From positions 1-64,000 of the forward strand of contig NZ_BBLW01000002.1 in the NCBI RefSeq assembly GCF_000971135.1: 64,000 nt of DNA. Direction: 5' to 3'. Each line of letters begins with the position of its first letter. Position 1 is the first letter of the stretch. Shown piece after piece: positions 52,406 to 60,064 of this stretch. This DNA is from Demequina phytophila. GTDB taxonomy: Bacteria; Actinomycetota; Actinomycetes; Actinomycetales; Demequinaceae. The translations under genes and the position numbers were made by a program. The notes beneath the pieces were generated by a model. It was given only the letters and a program-made list of their open reading frames with translations, was not told the DNA's origin and ran no database searches.

Positions 52406-53758
52406 GTGAATCTCGCCGGCCTCCCGCACCGCCGGGCGTTCGCGCTCGCGTGGCCCGCGATCGTCGGCAACATCACCGTGCCGCTGGTGGGCCTGGTCGA
52501 CACCGCGATGCTCGGCCACTTCTCGGACGCGACCAACATCGGCGCCGTCGCGCTCGGCTCGACGGTGCTGAGCGCGGTGATGTGGCTGGTGGGCTTCCTG
52601 CGCACGGGCACCACGTCGCTGGTGGGCCGGGCGCTGGGCGCCGGGAGGGACGATGCCGCGGTCACCCACGCGCAGCGCGCGGCCCTGCTGGCGCTCGCCC
52701 TGGGAGGCGGCGCTGTGCTCCTCCAGTGGGTGGCGGTGCCCGCGATCATGGCGGTCCTCGCGCCGGCGGGCGAGGTGCGCGAGCTGGCGATCCAGTACGC
52801 GTGGATCCGCTTCGCGTCCGTGCCCGCCGCGCTGCTCACGCTGGTGATCTCGGGATGGTTCGTCGGGGCCGGCGACACCAAGCGGCCCCTCGCGATCGTC
52901 GCGACAGTGAACGTGGTCAACCTGGTGCTCGACATCGCGTTCGTGGGCGGGCTCGGCTGGGGTGCCGCCGGCGCAGGCTGGGCGACCGTCGTCGCCGAGT
53001 GGCTGGGGCTCGCGCTCGCCCTCGCGCTGTGGTGGCGCGCCGCGCCGGCGCGCATCAGGGACGCCGCACGTCGGTGGCGCGGACGCGGCCTGCGGAGCGG
53101 CTGGCGACGCCTCGCCGCGATGAACACGGACCTGTTCATCCGCACCGCGATCCTCTACTCGGTGCTCACCTTCGTGACCGCGTACGGCGCCCGCCTCGGG
53201 CCGGAGATCCTCGCCGCGAACGCGATCCTCATGCAGCTCATGCTCCTCGCCAGCTACGGGCAGGACGGCTACGCGCACGCCGCGGAGTCGATGGTGTCGC
53301 GGGAGATCGGCCGCCGCGACGTGCCCGTCTTCCACCGCGCCGTGCTGGCGTCCGCGGTGCCGGCCGTCGCCATCGGCGCGGTCTTCACGTTGCTCTACCT
53401 GGTCGCGTCCGGGCCCTTCATCGCGGTGCTCACCTCGCTGCCCGAGGTCACCGCCGCCGCGGACACCTACATCGGCTGGGTGGTGTGGCTGCCCCTCGCG
53501 TCCTCGCTCGCCTACCTGTTCGACGGGGTGTTCCTCGGGTCCGGACGCACCCGCGCGATGGTGATCACCATGGCCGAGTCCGCGCTGCTCGTGTTCGTGC
53601 CCGTGCTGCTCATCGGGTTCGCGTGGCTCGACGACGCCCCCAACCACGACCTGTGGCGCGCGTTCCTCCTGTTCAACGTGGCCCGCGGGGTCTTCCTCGG
53701 GATCGCCTACGCCCGCATCACCCGGCGCGGCGCCTGGCTCGAGGGCGCTCACGCATAG
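52406..53758 (+). CDS. MATE-family (DinF-like) multidrug exporter
   Basis: A 450-residue inner-membrane transporter with about twelve helices. The start FALAWPAIVGNITVPLVGLVDTAMLGHF is the typical MATE opening; a second repeat begins near 230 (MNTDLFIRTAILYSVLTFVTAYGARLG). Exports cationic or other toxic compounds with Na+ or H+; the substrate is unknown. GTG start with TAGCGT 6 nt upstream. Followed immediately by a terminator. Confidence 0.87.
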   Translation: MNLAGLPHRRAFALAWPAIVGNITVPLVGLVDTAMLGHFSDATNIGAVALGSTVLSAVMWLVGFLRTGTTSLVGRALGAGRDDAAVTHAQRAALLALALGGGAVLLQWVAVPAIMAVLAPAGEVRELAIQYAWIRFASVPAALLTLVISGWFVGAGDTKRPLAIVATVNVVNLVLDIAFVGGLGWGAAGAGWATVVAEWLGLALALALWWRAAPARIRDAARRWRGRGLRSGWRRLAAMNTDLFIRTAILYSVLTFVTAYGARLGPEILAANAILMQLMLLASYGQDGYAHAAESMVSREIGRRDVPVFHRAVLASAVPAVAIGAVFTLLYLVASGPFIAVLTSLPEVTAAADTYIGWVVWLPLASSLAYLFDGVFLGSGRTRAMVITMAESALLVFVPVLLIGFAWLDDAPNHDLWRAFLLFNVARGVFLGIAYARITRRGAWLEGAHA

Positions 53759-53787
53759 AGGGCCGGCATCGCGACGATGCCGGCCCT
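53759..53787. terminator. Terminator after the MATE gene
   Basis: AGGGCCGGCATCG-CGA-CGATGCCGGCCCT, a perfect 13-bp stem with a 3-nt loop, starting one base after the stop codon. It is also close to the convergent gene end at 53804. Confidence 0.8.
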
Positions 53788-53803
53788 CCTGCGCGCCCGG
53801 GAG

Positions 53804-54280
53804 TCAGGCCGCGAGCGGCGTGTGCGCGTAGGTCGCACGCACCTTCTCGCGGTTCGCGGTGGCCCAGGCCGCGCCCTTGGGCGCGATGGCGGCGATCGCC
53901 GCGATGACGACCACGATCGCGCCCTGCAGCGCGGGTGCGCCGAGCCCCTCGATCGCGCCCTTGAGGATGAGCGCCTGCCCGACCGCGAGGCCGACCAGCA
54001 CCAGCGCGGCGAGGATCGCGAGCTCGTTGCGCCACACGATCGCCGCGATCGCGACCGCGACCGCTGCGACCGGCATCACGACGGAGCCGACGAACCAGTA
54101 GACGTCGAGGCCGTGCACCTCGACGAACGGCGCCGGGCCGTCCCACATGAGGTCACGGTCGAGCGTGCGGCCCGCGTCGGTCCAGGCGATGGCGCCGCCC
54201 ATGAACCACGCCAGGGCGGCGACCTGCACGGCGGCGAGCCCGACGACGACGAGAGTGAGTGCGCGGTAGATGATGCGCAT
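53804..54280 (-). CDS. Four-helix membrane protein of unknown function
   Basis: A 158-residue protein with four predicted transmembrane helices (about residues 6-30, 60-85, 88-105, 112-132), with a loop (WTDAGRTLDRDLMWDGPAPF) between helices 1 and 2. Not recognised. The ribosome binding site GGGGGGAAG is clear. Confidence 0.6.
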   Translation of the reverse strand: MRIIYRALTLVVVGLAAVQVAALAWFMGGAIAWTDAGRTLDRDLMWDGPAPFVEVHGLDVYWFVGSVVMPVAAVAVAIAAIVWRNELAILAALVLVGLAVGQALILKGAIEGLGAPALQGAIVVVIAAIAAIAPKGAAWATANREKVRATYAHTPLAA

Positions 54281-54444
54281 GATGACTTCCCCCCGCGGGC
54301 CGGCGCACGAGTGCGGGATCCGGGGCCCGCGTGACGCTCGAGTGCCTGCACCCGCTCGAGCCATGGTGCGCGTCTCCCGGGGCGGAGGCAATGACCGGAT
54401 TGCCCCCATTTGTGGTGGGAGGCTGCCCCTACTTCTGGCGCCGC

Positions 54445-54771
54445 CTACTTGGGGGGCAGCGTCGCGACGTACGCGAGCGCCCGCTCCGCCAGACCCTCCA
54501 GGCCGGCCGCGGTGACCGGCAGGGAGACGTACTCGCGCATCGTCCTCCCGCCCGGCGCGAAGGGCTCCGCGTCGGCGCGCTCGCGCGCCGCCTCCAGGTC
54601 CACGGCGGCCAGCTTGAAGGTCACCCGGTCGCCGTACAGCGCCATGAACATGTTGCCGGTCACGAACCCCGCGAGCTGGCCGAACATGGGCCGCACCTCG
54701 ACCCCGGGCGCGTCGGGCACCAGGGCGCGGAACGCAGCCTTGGCCTCCTCGGTCGGGCGCGGCATCTCCAT
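54445..54771 (-). CDS. TfoX/Sxy N-terminal domain protein
   Basis: A 108-residue cytoplasmic protein matching the TfoX N-terminal domain: VEVRPMFGQLAGFVTGNMFMALYGDRVTFKL, then FAPGGRTMREYVSLP. In gammaproteobacteria TfoX controls competence, but single-domain homologues are common elsewhere with unknown roles. GAGAGT lies 6 nt before ATG 54771. A GCATCGTCC motif lies in the gene. Confidence 0.75.
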   Translation of the reverse strand: MEMPRPTEEAKAAFRALVPDAPGVEVRPMFGQLAGFVTGNMFMALYGDRVTFKLAAVDLEAARERADAEPFAPGGRTMREYVSLPVTAAGLEGLAERALAYVATLPPK

Positions 54772-54855
54772 GGCACGACTCTCGCGCACCCCGGGGGATC
54801 CCGCGACCCGGCCGCGTGGCCGGCCCGCGCATCGTCCCGCCCTACGCTTGTCCCC

Positions 54856-55797
54856 ATGGCGACTGTCGGTGAGATGGGGGAGGACGCGCTCATCGCGGCC
54901 TTCGCCCCCAGGCTGCCCGTGTCCGACTCCGAGATCCTCGGCCCCGGCGACGACGCGGCGGTCCTGTCCGTCGACGGCGACCTCGTGGTCTCCTCGGACG
55001 TGCTCATGGAGGGTCACCACTTCCGGCTCGACTGGTCGAGCCCGGAGGACATCGGCTGGCGCGCCGCCATGCAGAACCTCGCCGACATCGACGCGATGGG
55101 CGCCGTCCCCACCGCCCTCCAGATCACGCTCGCCGTGCCGCCGTCGCTCGACGCGGACTGGGTGATGCGCTTCGCAGACGGGCTGCGCGAGGCGTGCGAG
55201 CCGCACGGCGTGGGCGTGGTCGGCGGCGACCTGTCCGCCTCGCGCGACATCGCCATCTCCGTCACCGTCCTGGGCGAGACGCACGGCACCGAGCCGATCA
55301 CCAGGGACGATGCCCTTCCTGGGCAGGTCGTGGCCGTGTCGGGGCCGCTCGGGGCGGCCGCCGCGGGCTACGTGCAGCTCACCGAGGGCCGCCGCATCGA
55401 CGAGGAGACCATCGGGCTGTTCCTGCGGCCCCGGCCGCGCATCGGCGCCGGCCTCGAGGCGGCGCTCTACGGCGCCACCGCCCTCATGGACATCTCCGAC
55501 GGCCTGGTGCGCGACGCCGGTCGCATCGCGCGTCGCTCCGAGGTGGGGATCGACCTGCGGTCCGAGGACGTGCCCGTGCACGAGGGCGCACGCTTCGCCG
55601 CGACCGAGCTGCTGGTGGACGCCCGCATCTGGGCGCTCACCGGGGGCGAGGACCATCACATGCTCGCGGTGTTCCCGCGCGCGGAGGCCGTGCCCGAGGG
55701 CTGGACCGTGGTGGGGGAGACCACCGACGCGTTCGCCGGCGTCCGCGTCGACGGCGAGGTGCCGGACGCGCTGGGCTGGGACCACTTCGGGGGCTGA
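54856..55797 (+). CDS. thiL: Thiamine-monophosphate kinase
   Basis: A 313-residue cytoplasmic enzyme phosphorylating thiamine monophosphate to the diphosphate cofactor. Motifs: GPGDDAAVL, SSDVLMEGHHF, GGDLSASRDIAISVTVLG, ALMDISDGL and WALTGGEDHHML. Length fits the PurM-like family. TACGCT lies 7 nt before ATG. It normally lies near rpmB and recG, as here. Confidence 0.92.
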   Translation: MATVGEMGEDALIAAFAPRLPVSDSEILGPGDDAAVLSVDGDLVVSSDVLMEGHHFRLDWSSPEDIGWRAAMQNLADIDAMGAVPTALQITLAVPPSLDADWVMRFADGLREACEPHGVGVVGGDLSASRDIAISVTVLGETHGTEPITRDDALPGQVVAVSGPLGAAAAGYVQLTEGRRIDEETIGLFLRPRPRIGAGLEAALYGATALMDISDGLVRDAGRIARRSEVGIDLRSEDVPVHEGARFAATELLVDARIWALTGGEDHHMLAVFPRAEAVPEGWTVVGETTDAFAGVRVDGEVPDALGWDHFGG

Positions 55798-55830
55798 CAC
55801 CGCCGGCTCGCGGCGCGCCCGGGCACGCGA

Positions 55831-55861
55831 AAACGGACGCCCTCCGGGGAGGACGTCCGTC
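55831..55861 (-). terminator. Terminator of rpmB
   Basis: ACGGACG...CGTCCGT stem (55833-55839 with 55854-55860) plus inner CTCC/AGG, followed on the minus strand by a TTTT run. An intrinsic terminator for rpmB. Confidence 0.75.
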
Positions 55862-55913
55862 TCTGGGTGGGTCGGCGGTCAGCCGCGCCGGTGCGCGCTT
55901 GCGCGCGCATCCA

Positions 55914-56105
55914 TCAGATGGCGCGCTGGACCTTGCCGGCCTTGAGGCACGAGGTGCACACGTTGACACGCTTGGGGGTACCCGCGACCACGGCACGCAC
56001 GCGCTGGATGTTCGGGTTCCAGCGACGCTTGGTGCGGCGGTGCGAGTGCGAGATGCTGTGACCGAAGGACGGTCCCTTGGCGCAGACGTCGCAGGTGGCA
56101 GCCAC
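55914..56105 (-). CDS. rpmB: 50S ribosomal protein L28, zinc-binding form
   Basis: A 63-residue ribosomal protein. Its CXXC pairs C5/C8 (CDVC) and C50/C53 (CTSC) make the C+ zinc-binding form. GPSFGHSISHSHRRTKRRWNPNIQRVR is the L28 core. In actinobacteria the C+ forms are the normal ones and C- forms can be Zur-controlled. The DAK2 gene lies divergently 219 bp away. Confidence 0.95.
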   Translation of the reverse strand: MAATCDVCAKGPSFGHSISHSHRRTKRRWNPNIQRVRAVVAGTPKRVNVCTSCLKAGKVQRAI

Positions 56106-56324
56106 GATAGTTCTCCTAGTTTCTGGCGCGGATCGACGTTCAGATCCGCAAAGCTTGGGGGCCCGGGTGCTCGGGCAACCGCACTAGGGTAACCGAGATC
56201 CACCCCGTACGGCAAACCCGCGGCGCGGGCGACCCCGGGAGGGGATGCGCTCGCTGTCGGCGGGCCGTGCCACGATAGTACGCGAGCGGCGACCCCGCGC
56301 CGTGTCCAGTGCCGGAGGTGACCC

Positions 56325-57839
56325 GTGAGCGAAGCGCATGCCCTGCGCCGCTGGCTCGGGTCCGGGATGGACGCCGTGCGCCACTCGCGCGGCCGGCTCG
56401 ACGCCATCAACGTGTTCCCCGTCGCGGACGCGGACACCGGCACCAACGTGTACCTCACCCTGCAGGAGGGAAACCGCGCCGTCGCGCGCCTTCCCGCCGA
56501 CGCCTCGCACCGCGACGTCGCCGCGGCGTTCGCCCGCGGCGCGCTCATGGGCGCCCGCGGCAACTCGGGGGTGATCCTCAGCCAGTACCTCAGCGCGCTG
56601 CTCCGCGTGATCGACGCCAAGGGCGGCCTCGAGAGCGTGGACGCGCGCGGGCTGTCGCTGGCGCTCGGCCGTGCGGCGGAGGCCGCGTACGCCGCCGTGG
56701 GCGCGCCGGTCGAGGGCACCATCCTCACGGTCGCCCGTGCGGCCGCACGCGCCGCGCAGCCGGCGGCCGCCGGAGGGGGGTCGCGTGAGCAGGTCATCGT
56801 CGCCGCGGTCGACGGCGCCCGCGACGGGCTCGGCCGGACCACCGAGCAGCTGCCCAGCGCGCGCGCCGCCGGAGTGGTCGACGCCGGCGCCGCCGCGCTG
56901 GTGCTCCAGCTCGAGATGCTCGCCGAGGCCATCGCGGGGGAGGGCGCGCTCGCCGACCATCCCGCCGTCGCGTGGGAGCTGCCGGGTCGCCGGCATCGGG
57001 TGGTGCAGCCGGGCCACGCGAGCCACGGCGACGAGGACGGCGGCGAGTATGAGGTGATGTTCGTCGCCGAGCGCGAGGAGGACACCCGCGCGGGCCTGCT
57101 CGAGCGCCTCAAGGCCATCGGCGACTCGGTCACCGTGACCGCGGCGCACGGCCTGGTCCAGGCTCACGTCCACACCGACCACCCCACGCGCGCCGTCGCG
57201 ATCGCGGAGGAGCTCGACGCCCACCAGATCGTCGCCCGCTCCATCACGATGAGCACGGTGCAGGACCGCGCCGCGACCGGTGTGGTCGCGCTCACCACGT
57301 GCCCTGGCCTCGCCGAGCCGCTCGCGGACGCGGGCGCGGTCGTCCTGGTGGTCCCCGATCCCGGCGCGCTGCGCAAGCGGGACCTCAACCGTGCCGTGCG
57401 CGACGCCTCGGGTGCGGAGGCGATCGTCGTGGCGGGAGACCCCTCGCTCCTCGCGACCGCGCGCGCCCTGGCGGACAAGCGAGGCAAGCCGCGCCTGGTG
57501 GTGATCGAGGCGTCCCACGAGGCGCACGTCATCGCCGCCGTGGCCGCCTCCGCCCTCGCGACGCCGGGGGAGGACGTCGCGGCGCTCATGCGCGACGCCG
57601 TGTCCGCCACCGCCGTGGGGCAGAGCACGGGAGACGCGCTCGACGAGGATCTCGACACGCTCGTGGGCCCCGGCACCGAGGTGGTGACCCTGGTGCTCGC
57701 GCGCGGCATCGACGAATCCGTGGGGGACGAGGCCCGCGCGTCCGTGGAGGCGCGCTCCCCGGGGGCTGAGCTCGCCGTGTACCCGGGCGGCCAGGAGTGG
57801 CCTCCCATCCTCATCGGCGTGGAGTCGGCGCCCGCATGA
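56325..57839 (+). CDS. DAK2-domain protein (YloV/FakA-like)
   Basis: A 504-residue cytoplasmic protein. The N-terminal DAK2 domain (residues 5-200) has the nucleotide/Mg motif NVFPVADADTGTNVY and MGARGNSGVILSQYL. The C-terminal half is the DegV-like DAK1_2/fatty-acid-kinase part (EYEVMFVAEREED, VHTDHPTRAVAIAEEL). FakA phosphorylates fatty acids in Staphylococcus; here the function is inferred from similarity only. GTG start with GGAGGTGA. Its stop overlaps the recG ATG. Confidence 0.85.
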   Translation: MSEAHALRRWLGSGMDAVRHSRGRLDAINVFPVADADTGTNVYLTLQEGNRAVARLPADASHRDVAAAFARGALMGARGNSGVILSQYLSALLRVIDAKGGLESVDARGLSLALGRAAEAAYAAVGAPVEGTILTVARAAARAAQPAAAGGGSREQVIVAAVDGARDGLGRTTEQLPSARAAGVVDAGAAALVLQLEMLAEAIAGEGALADHPAVAWELPGRRHRVVQPGHASHGDEDGGEYEVMFVAEREEDTRAGLLERLKAIGDSVTVTAAHGLVQAHVHTDHPTRAVAIAEELDAHQIVARSITMSTVQDRAATGVVALTTCPGLAEPLADAGAVVLVVPDPGALRKRDLNRAVRDASGAEAIVVAGDPSLLATARALADKRGKPRLVVIEASHEAHVIAAVAASALATPGEDVAALMRDAVSATAVGQSTGDALDEDLDTLVGPGTEVVTLVLARGIDESVGDEARASVEARSPGAELAVYPGGQEWPPILIGVESAPA

Positions 57840-60064
57840 CGGCACGTCTCGAGGAGCCTCTCGCCACCGTGTTGGGTGCCCGCACGGCCGGGTCCCTGGA
57901 GAAGCTCGGCCTCGCCACGGTCGGCGACCTGCTGCGCCACTACGCTCGCCGCTACGGCGCGCCCGGCGAGCTCACGCCCCTCGCGCAGCTGCGCGAGGGC
58001 GAGCACGTCACCGTGATGGCCCAGGTGCGCACCGCGACGGTGCGCCAGATGCGCTCCCGGGGCGGCGCCATGCTCGAGGCGGTCGTCACCGACGGGCGCG
58101 ACAGCCTCCAGCTGACGTTCTTCGCCAAGCGGGCGGGGGTGCTGCGCATGCACGAGGACAAGCTCCGCCCGGGCCGGCGCGGGCTCTTCACCGGCACCGT
58201 GGGCGACTACCGCGGGCGCCGCCAGCTCACCCACCCGGACTACGTCATCGTGGGCGTCGACGCCGCCGACGAGGACCAGGCCCTCACCGAGGCGTCCCGG
58301 CCCATCCCGCTGTACCCGGCCGCCGCAGCGGTCCCCACCTGGCGCATCGGGCGGGCGGTGCGCGCCGTCCTGGACCCGCTCACCGAGGCCGACGTCCCGG
58401 ACCCGCTTCCGGAGGAGCTGCGCGAGCGTCGCGGCCTGCCGACGCTGCTCGAGGCGCTGCGGCTGGTCCATGTGCCCGAGTCGGAGCAGGACCACCGCCG
58501 CGGACGCGAACGGCTGCGCTTCGAGGAGGCGCTGGTGCTCCAGACCGCTCTCGCGCGACGGCGCGCGGATCACGAGGCGCTCGCGGCCGCGCCGCGGCCG
58601 GCGCGCTCCGGCGGACTGGTCGAGGCGCTCGATGCGCGCCTGCCCTACCGGCTGACCGATGGTCAGCGCGAGGTGGGCGCGACCATCGCGGCGGACCTCG
58701 CGCGCGACACCCCCATGCTGCGCCTTCTCCAGGGCGACGTGGGCGCGGGCAAGACGGTGGTCGCGCTGCGCGCGATGCTGCAGGTGGTCGACGCCGGGGG
58801 ACAGGCCGCGCTGCTCGCCCCCACCGAGGTGCTCGCCGCGCAGCACGCGCGCTCGCTGCGGGCGCTGCTCGGACCGCTGGCGGACGGCGGGATGCTCACC
58901 GCGGCGGATGCCGCCACCCGCGTCACTCTCCTCACGGGCTCGCAGGGCTCGCGGGAGCGCCGCACCGCGCTCGCCGAGGCCGCCTCGGGTGCCGCCGGGA
59001 TCGTGGTCGGGACGCACGCGTTGCTGAGCGAGACCGTGCAGTTCGCGGACCTCGGCCTCGTGGTGGTCGACGAGCAGCACCGCTTCGGGGTCGAGCAGCG
59101 CGACGCCCTGCGGGAGCGCGGGCGCCAGGTGCCTCACACGCTGGTGATGACCGCGACCCCCATCCCGCGCACCGTCGCGATGACGGTCTTCGGCGACCTC
59201 GAGACGTCGGTGCTGAGTGACCGGCCCGCAGGGCGGCAGGAGACCGTGACGCACCTGGTGCCCGCCGGCAACGCCGCCTGGATCGACCGCGTGTGGGCGC
59301 GGGTGCGCGAGGAGGTCGATCGCGGCGGTCGCGCCTACGTGGTGTGCCCTCGCATCGACGGCGACACCGAGGAGGAGGCCGAGGAGGTCCCGGTCGACGC
59401 GGCCGCGGGGGACGATGCCGCGGCCGGCTCGGACGGCCCGGCTCGCCCGCCGCTCGCGGCGGTCCTCGAGGTCGCCGAGCTGCTCGCCGGGCACCCCGGT
59501 CTCGCGGGAGTCGGGATCGGGATCATGCACGGCCGCCTCGCGGCCGACGAGAAGGACGCGGCCATGGCGAGGTTCGCGTCGGGTGCCGCGCCCGTGCTGG
59601 TCGCGACCACGGTGATCGAGGTGGGCGTCGACGTCCCGGAGGCGACCGCGATGGTGATCCTCGACGCGCAGCACTTCGGCATCTCCCAGCTCCACCAGCT
59701 GCGGGGCCGCGTGGGACGCGGCGACCGCGCGAGCATCTGCCTGCTGGTGTCCCACGCGGAGCCGGGCAGCGTCGCGCACGAGCGGCTGTCGGCGTTGGCG
59801 GCCACCACCGACGGCTTCGCTCTCGCCGAGAAGGACCTCGAGCTGCGCCGCGAGGGGGACGTCCTGGGTGCGGCGCAGTCGGGCGGGCGCAACTCGCTGC
59901 GCCTGCTGCGGGTGGTGCGCGATGCGCGGGTGATCGAGGAGGCGCGCGAGGAGGCCGCCGCACTGGTGGCGGCGGACCCGACCCTCGCGACGTGGCCGGC
60001 GCTCGCGGACGCGCTCACCGACTCGCTGGACCAGGACCGCGAGGACTTCCTCAGCCGGTCGTGA
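57836..60064 (+). CDS. recG: ATP-dependent DNA helicase RecG
   Basis: A 742-residue fork-reversal helicase. The N-terminal wedge/OB part spans residues about 1-150. Helicase motifs: Walker A QGDVGAGKTVVAL, VVVDEQHRFGVEQR (DExH-type DEQH), MTATPIPRTVAM, and QLRGRVGRG. A Glu/Asp-rich insert (TEEEAEEV) follows VVCPRIDG, not unusual in actinobacteria. The start overlaps the DAK2 stop. Confidence 0.93.
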   Translation: MTARLEEPLATVLGARTAGSLEKLGLATVGDLLRHYARRYGAPGELTPLAQLREGEHVTVMAQVRTATVRQMRSRGGAMLEAVVTDGRDSLQLTFFAKRAGVLRMHEDKLRPGRRGLFTGTVGDYRGRRQLTHPDYVIVGVDAADEDQALTEASRPIPLYPAAAAVPTWRIGRAVRAVLDPLTEADVPDPLPEELRERRGLPTLLEALRLVHVPESEQDHRRGRERLRFEEALVLQTALARRRADHEALAAAPRPARSGGLVEALDARLPYRLTDGQREVGATIAADLARDTPMLRLLQGDVGAGKTVVALRAMLQVVDAGGQAALLAPTEVLAAQHARSLRALLGPLADGGMLTAADAATRVTLLTGSQGSRERRTALAEAASGAAGIVVGTHALLSETVQFADLGLVVVDEQHRFGVEQRDALRERGRQVPHTLVMTATPIPRTVAMTVFGDLETSVLSDRPAGRQETVTHLVPAGNAAWIDRVWARVREEVDRGGRAYVVCPRIDGDTEEEAEEVPVDAAAGDDAAAGSDGPARPPLAAVLEVAELLAGHPGLAGVGIGIMHGRLAADEKDAAMARFASGAAPVLVATTVIEVGVDVPEATAMVILDAQHFGISQLHQLRGRVGRGDRASICLLVSHAEPGSVAHERLSALAATTDGFALAEKDLELRREGDVLGAAQSGGRNSLRLLRVVRDARVIEEAREEAAALVAADPTLATWPALADALTDSLDQDREDFLSRS

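Larger units (their letters stand above)
2959..59418. repeat. Dispersed 9-mer GCATCGTCC / GGACGATGC, 32 copies
   Basis: By-eye count. GGACGATGC on + at 2959, 9375, 13901, 21408, 25448, 29391, 32437, 36903, 44937, 46800, 52648, 55305, 59410. GCATCGTCC on + at 2986, 4630, 5725, 7644, 15468, 21327, 22554, 24856, 25645, 27935, 28785, 32280, 33921, 34553, 37312, 46763, 52367, 54537, 54829. Most are followed by a further C. It is found in genes and intergenic regions and encodes different residues (for example ASS, RDDA, HRP, GRCG) depending on frame. Confidence 0.85.

Noticed and set aside
54445-54771. Claim that the organism is naturally competent
   Set aside because: A single TfoX-like domain is common in non-competent bacteria; no com or dprA gene occurs in the window.
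2959-59418. CRISPR-like repeats
   Set aside because: The 9-mer is dispersed, with no regular spacing and within coding regions; no cas gene was seen.
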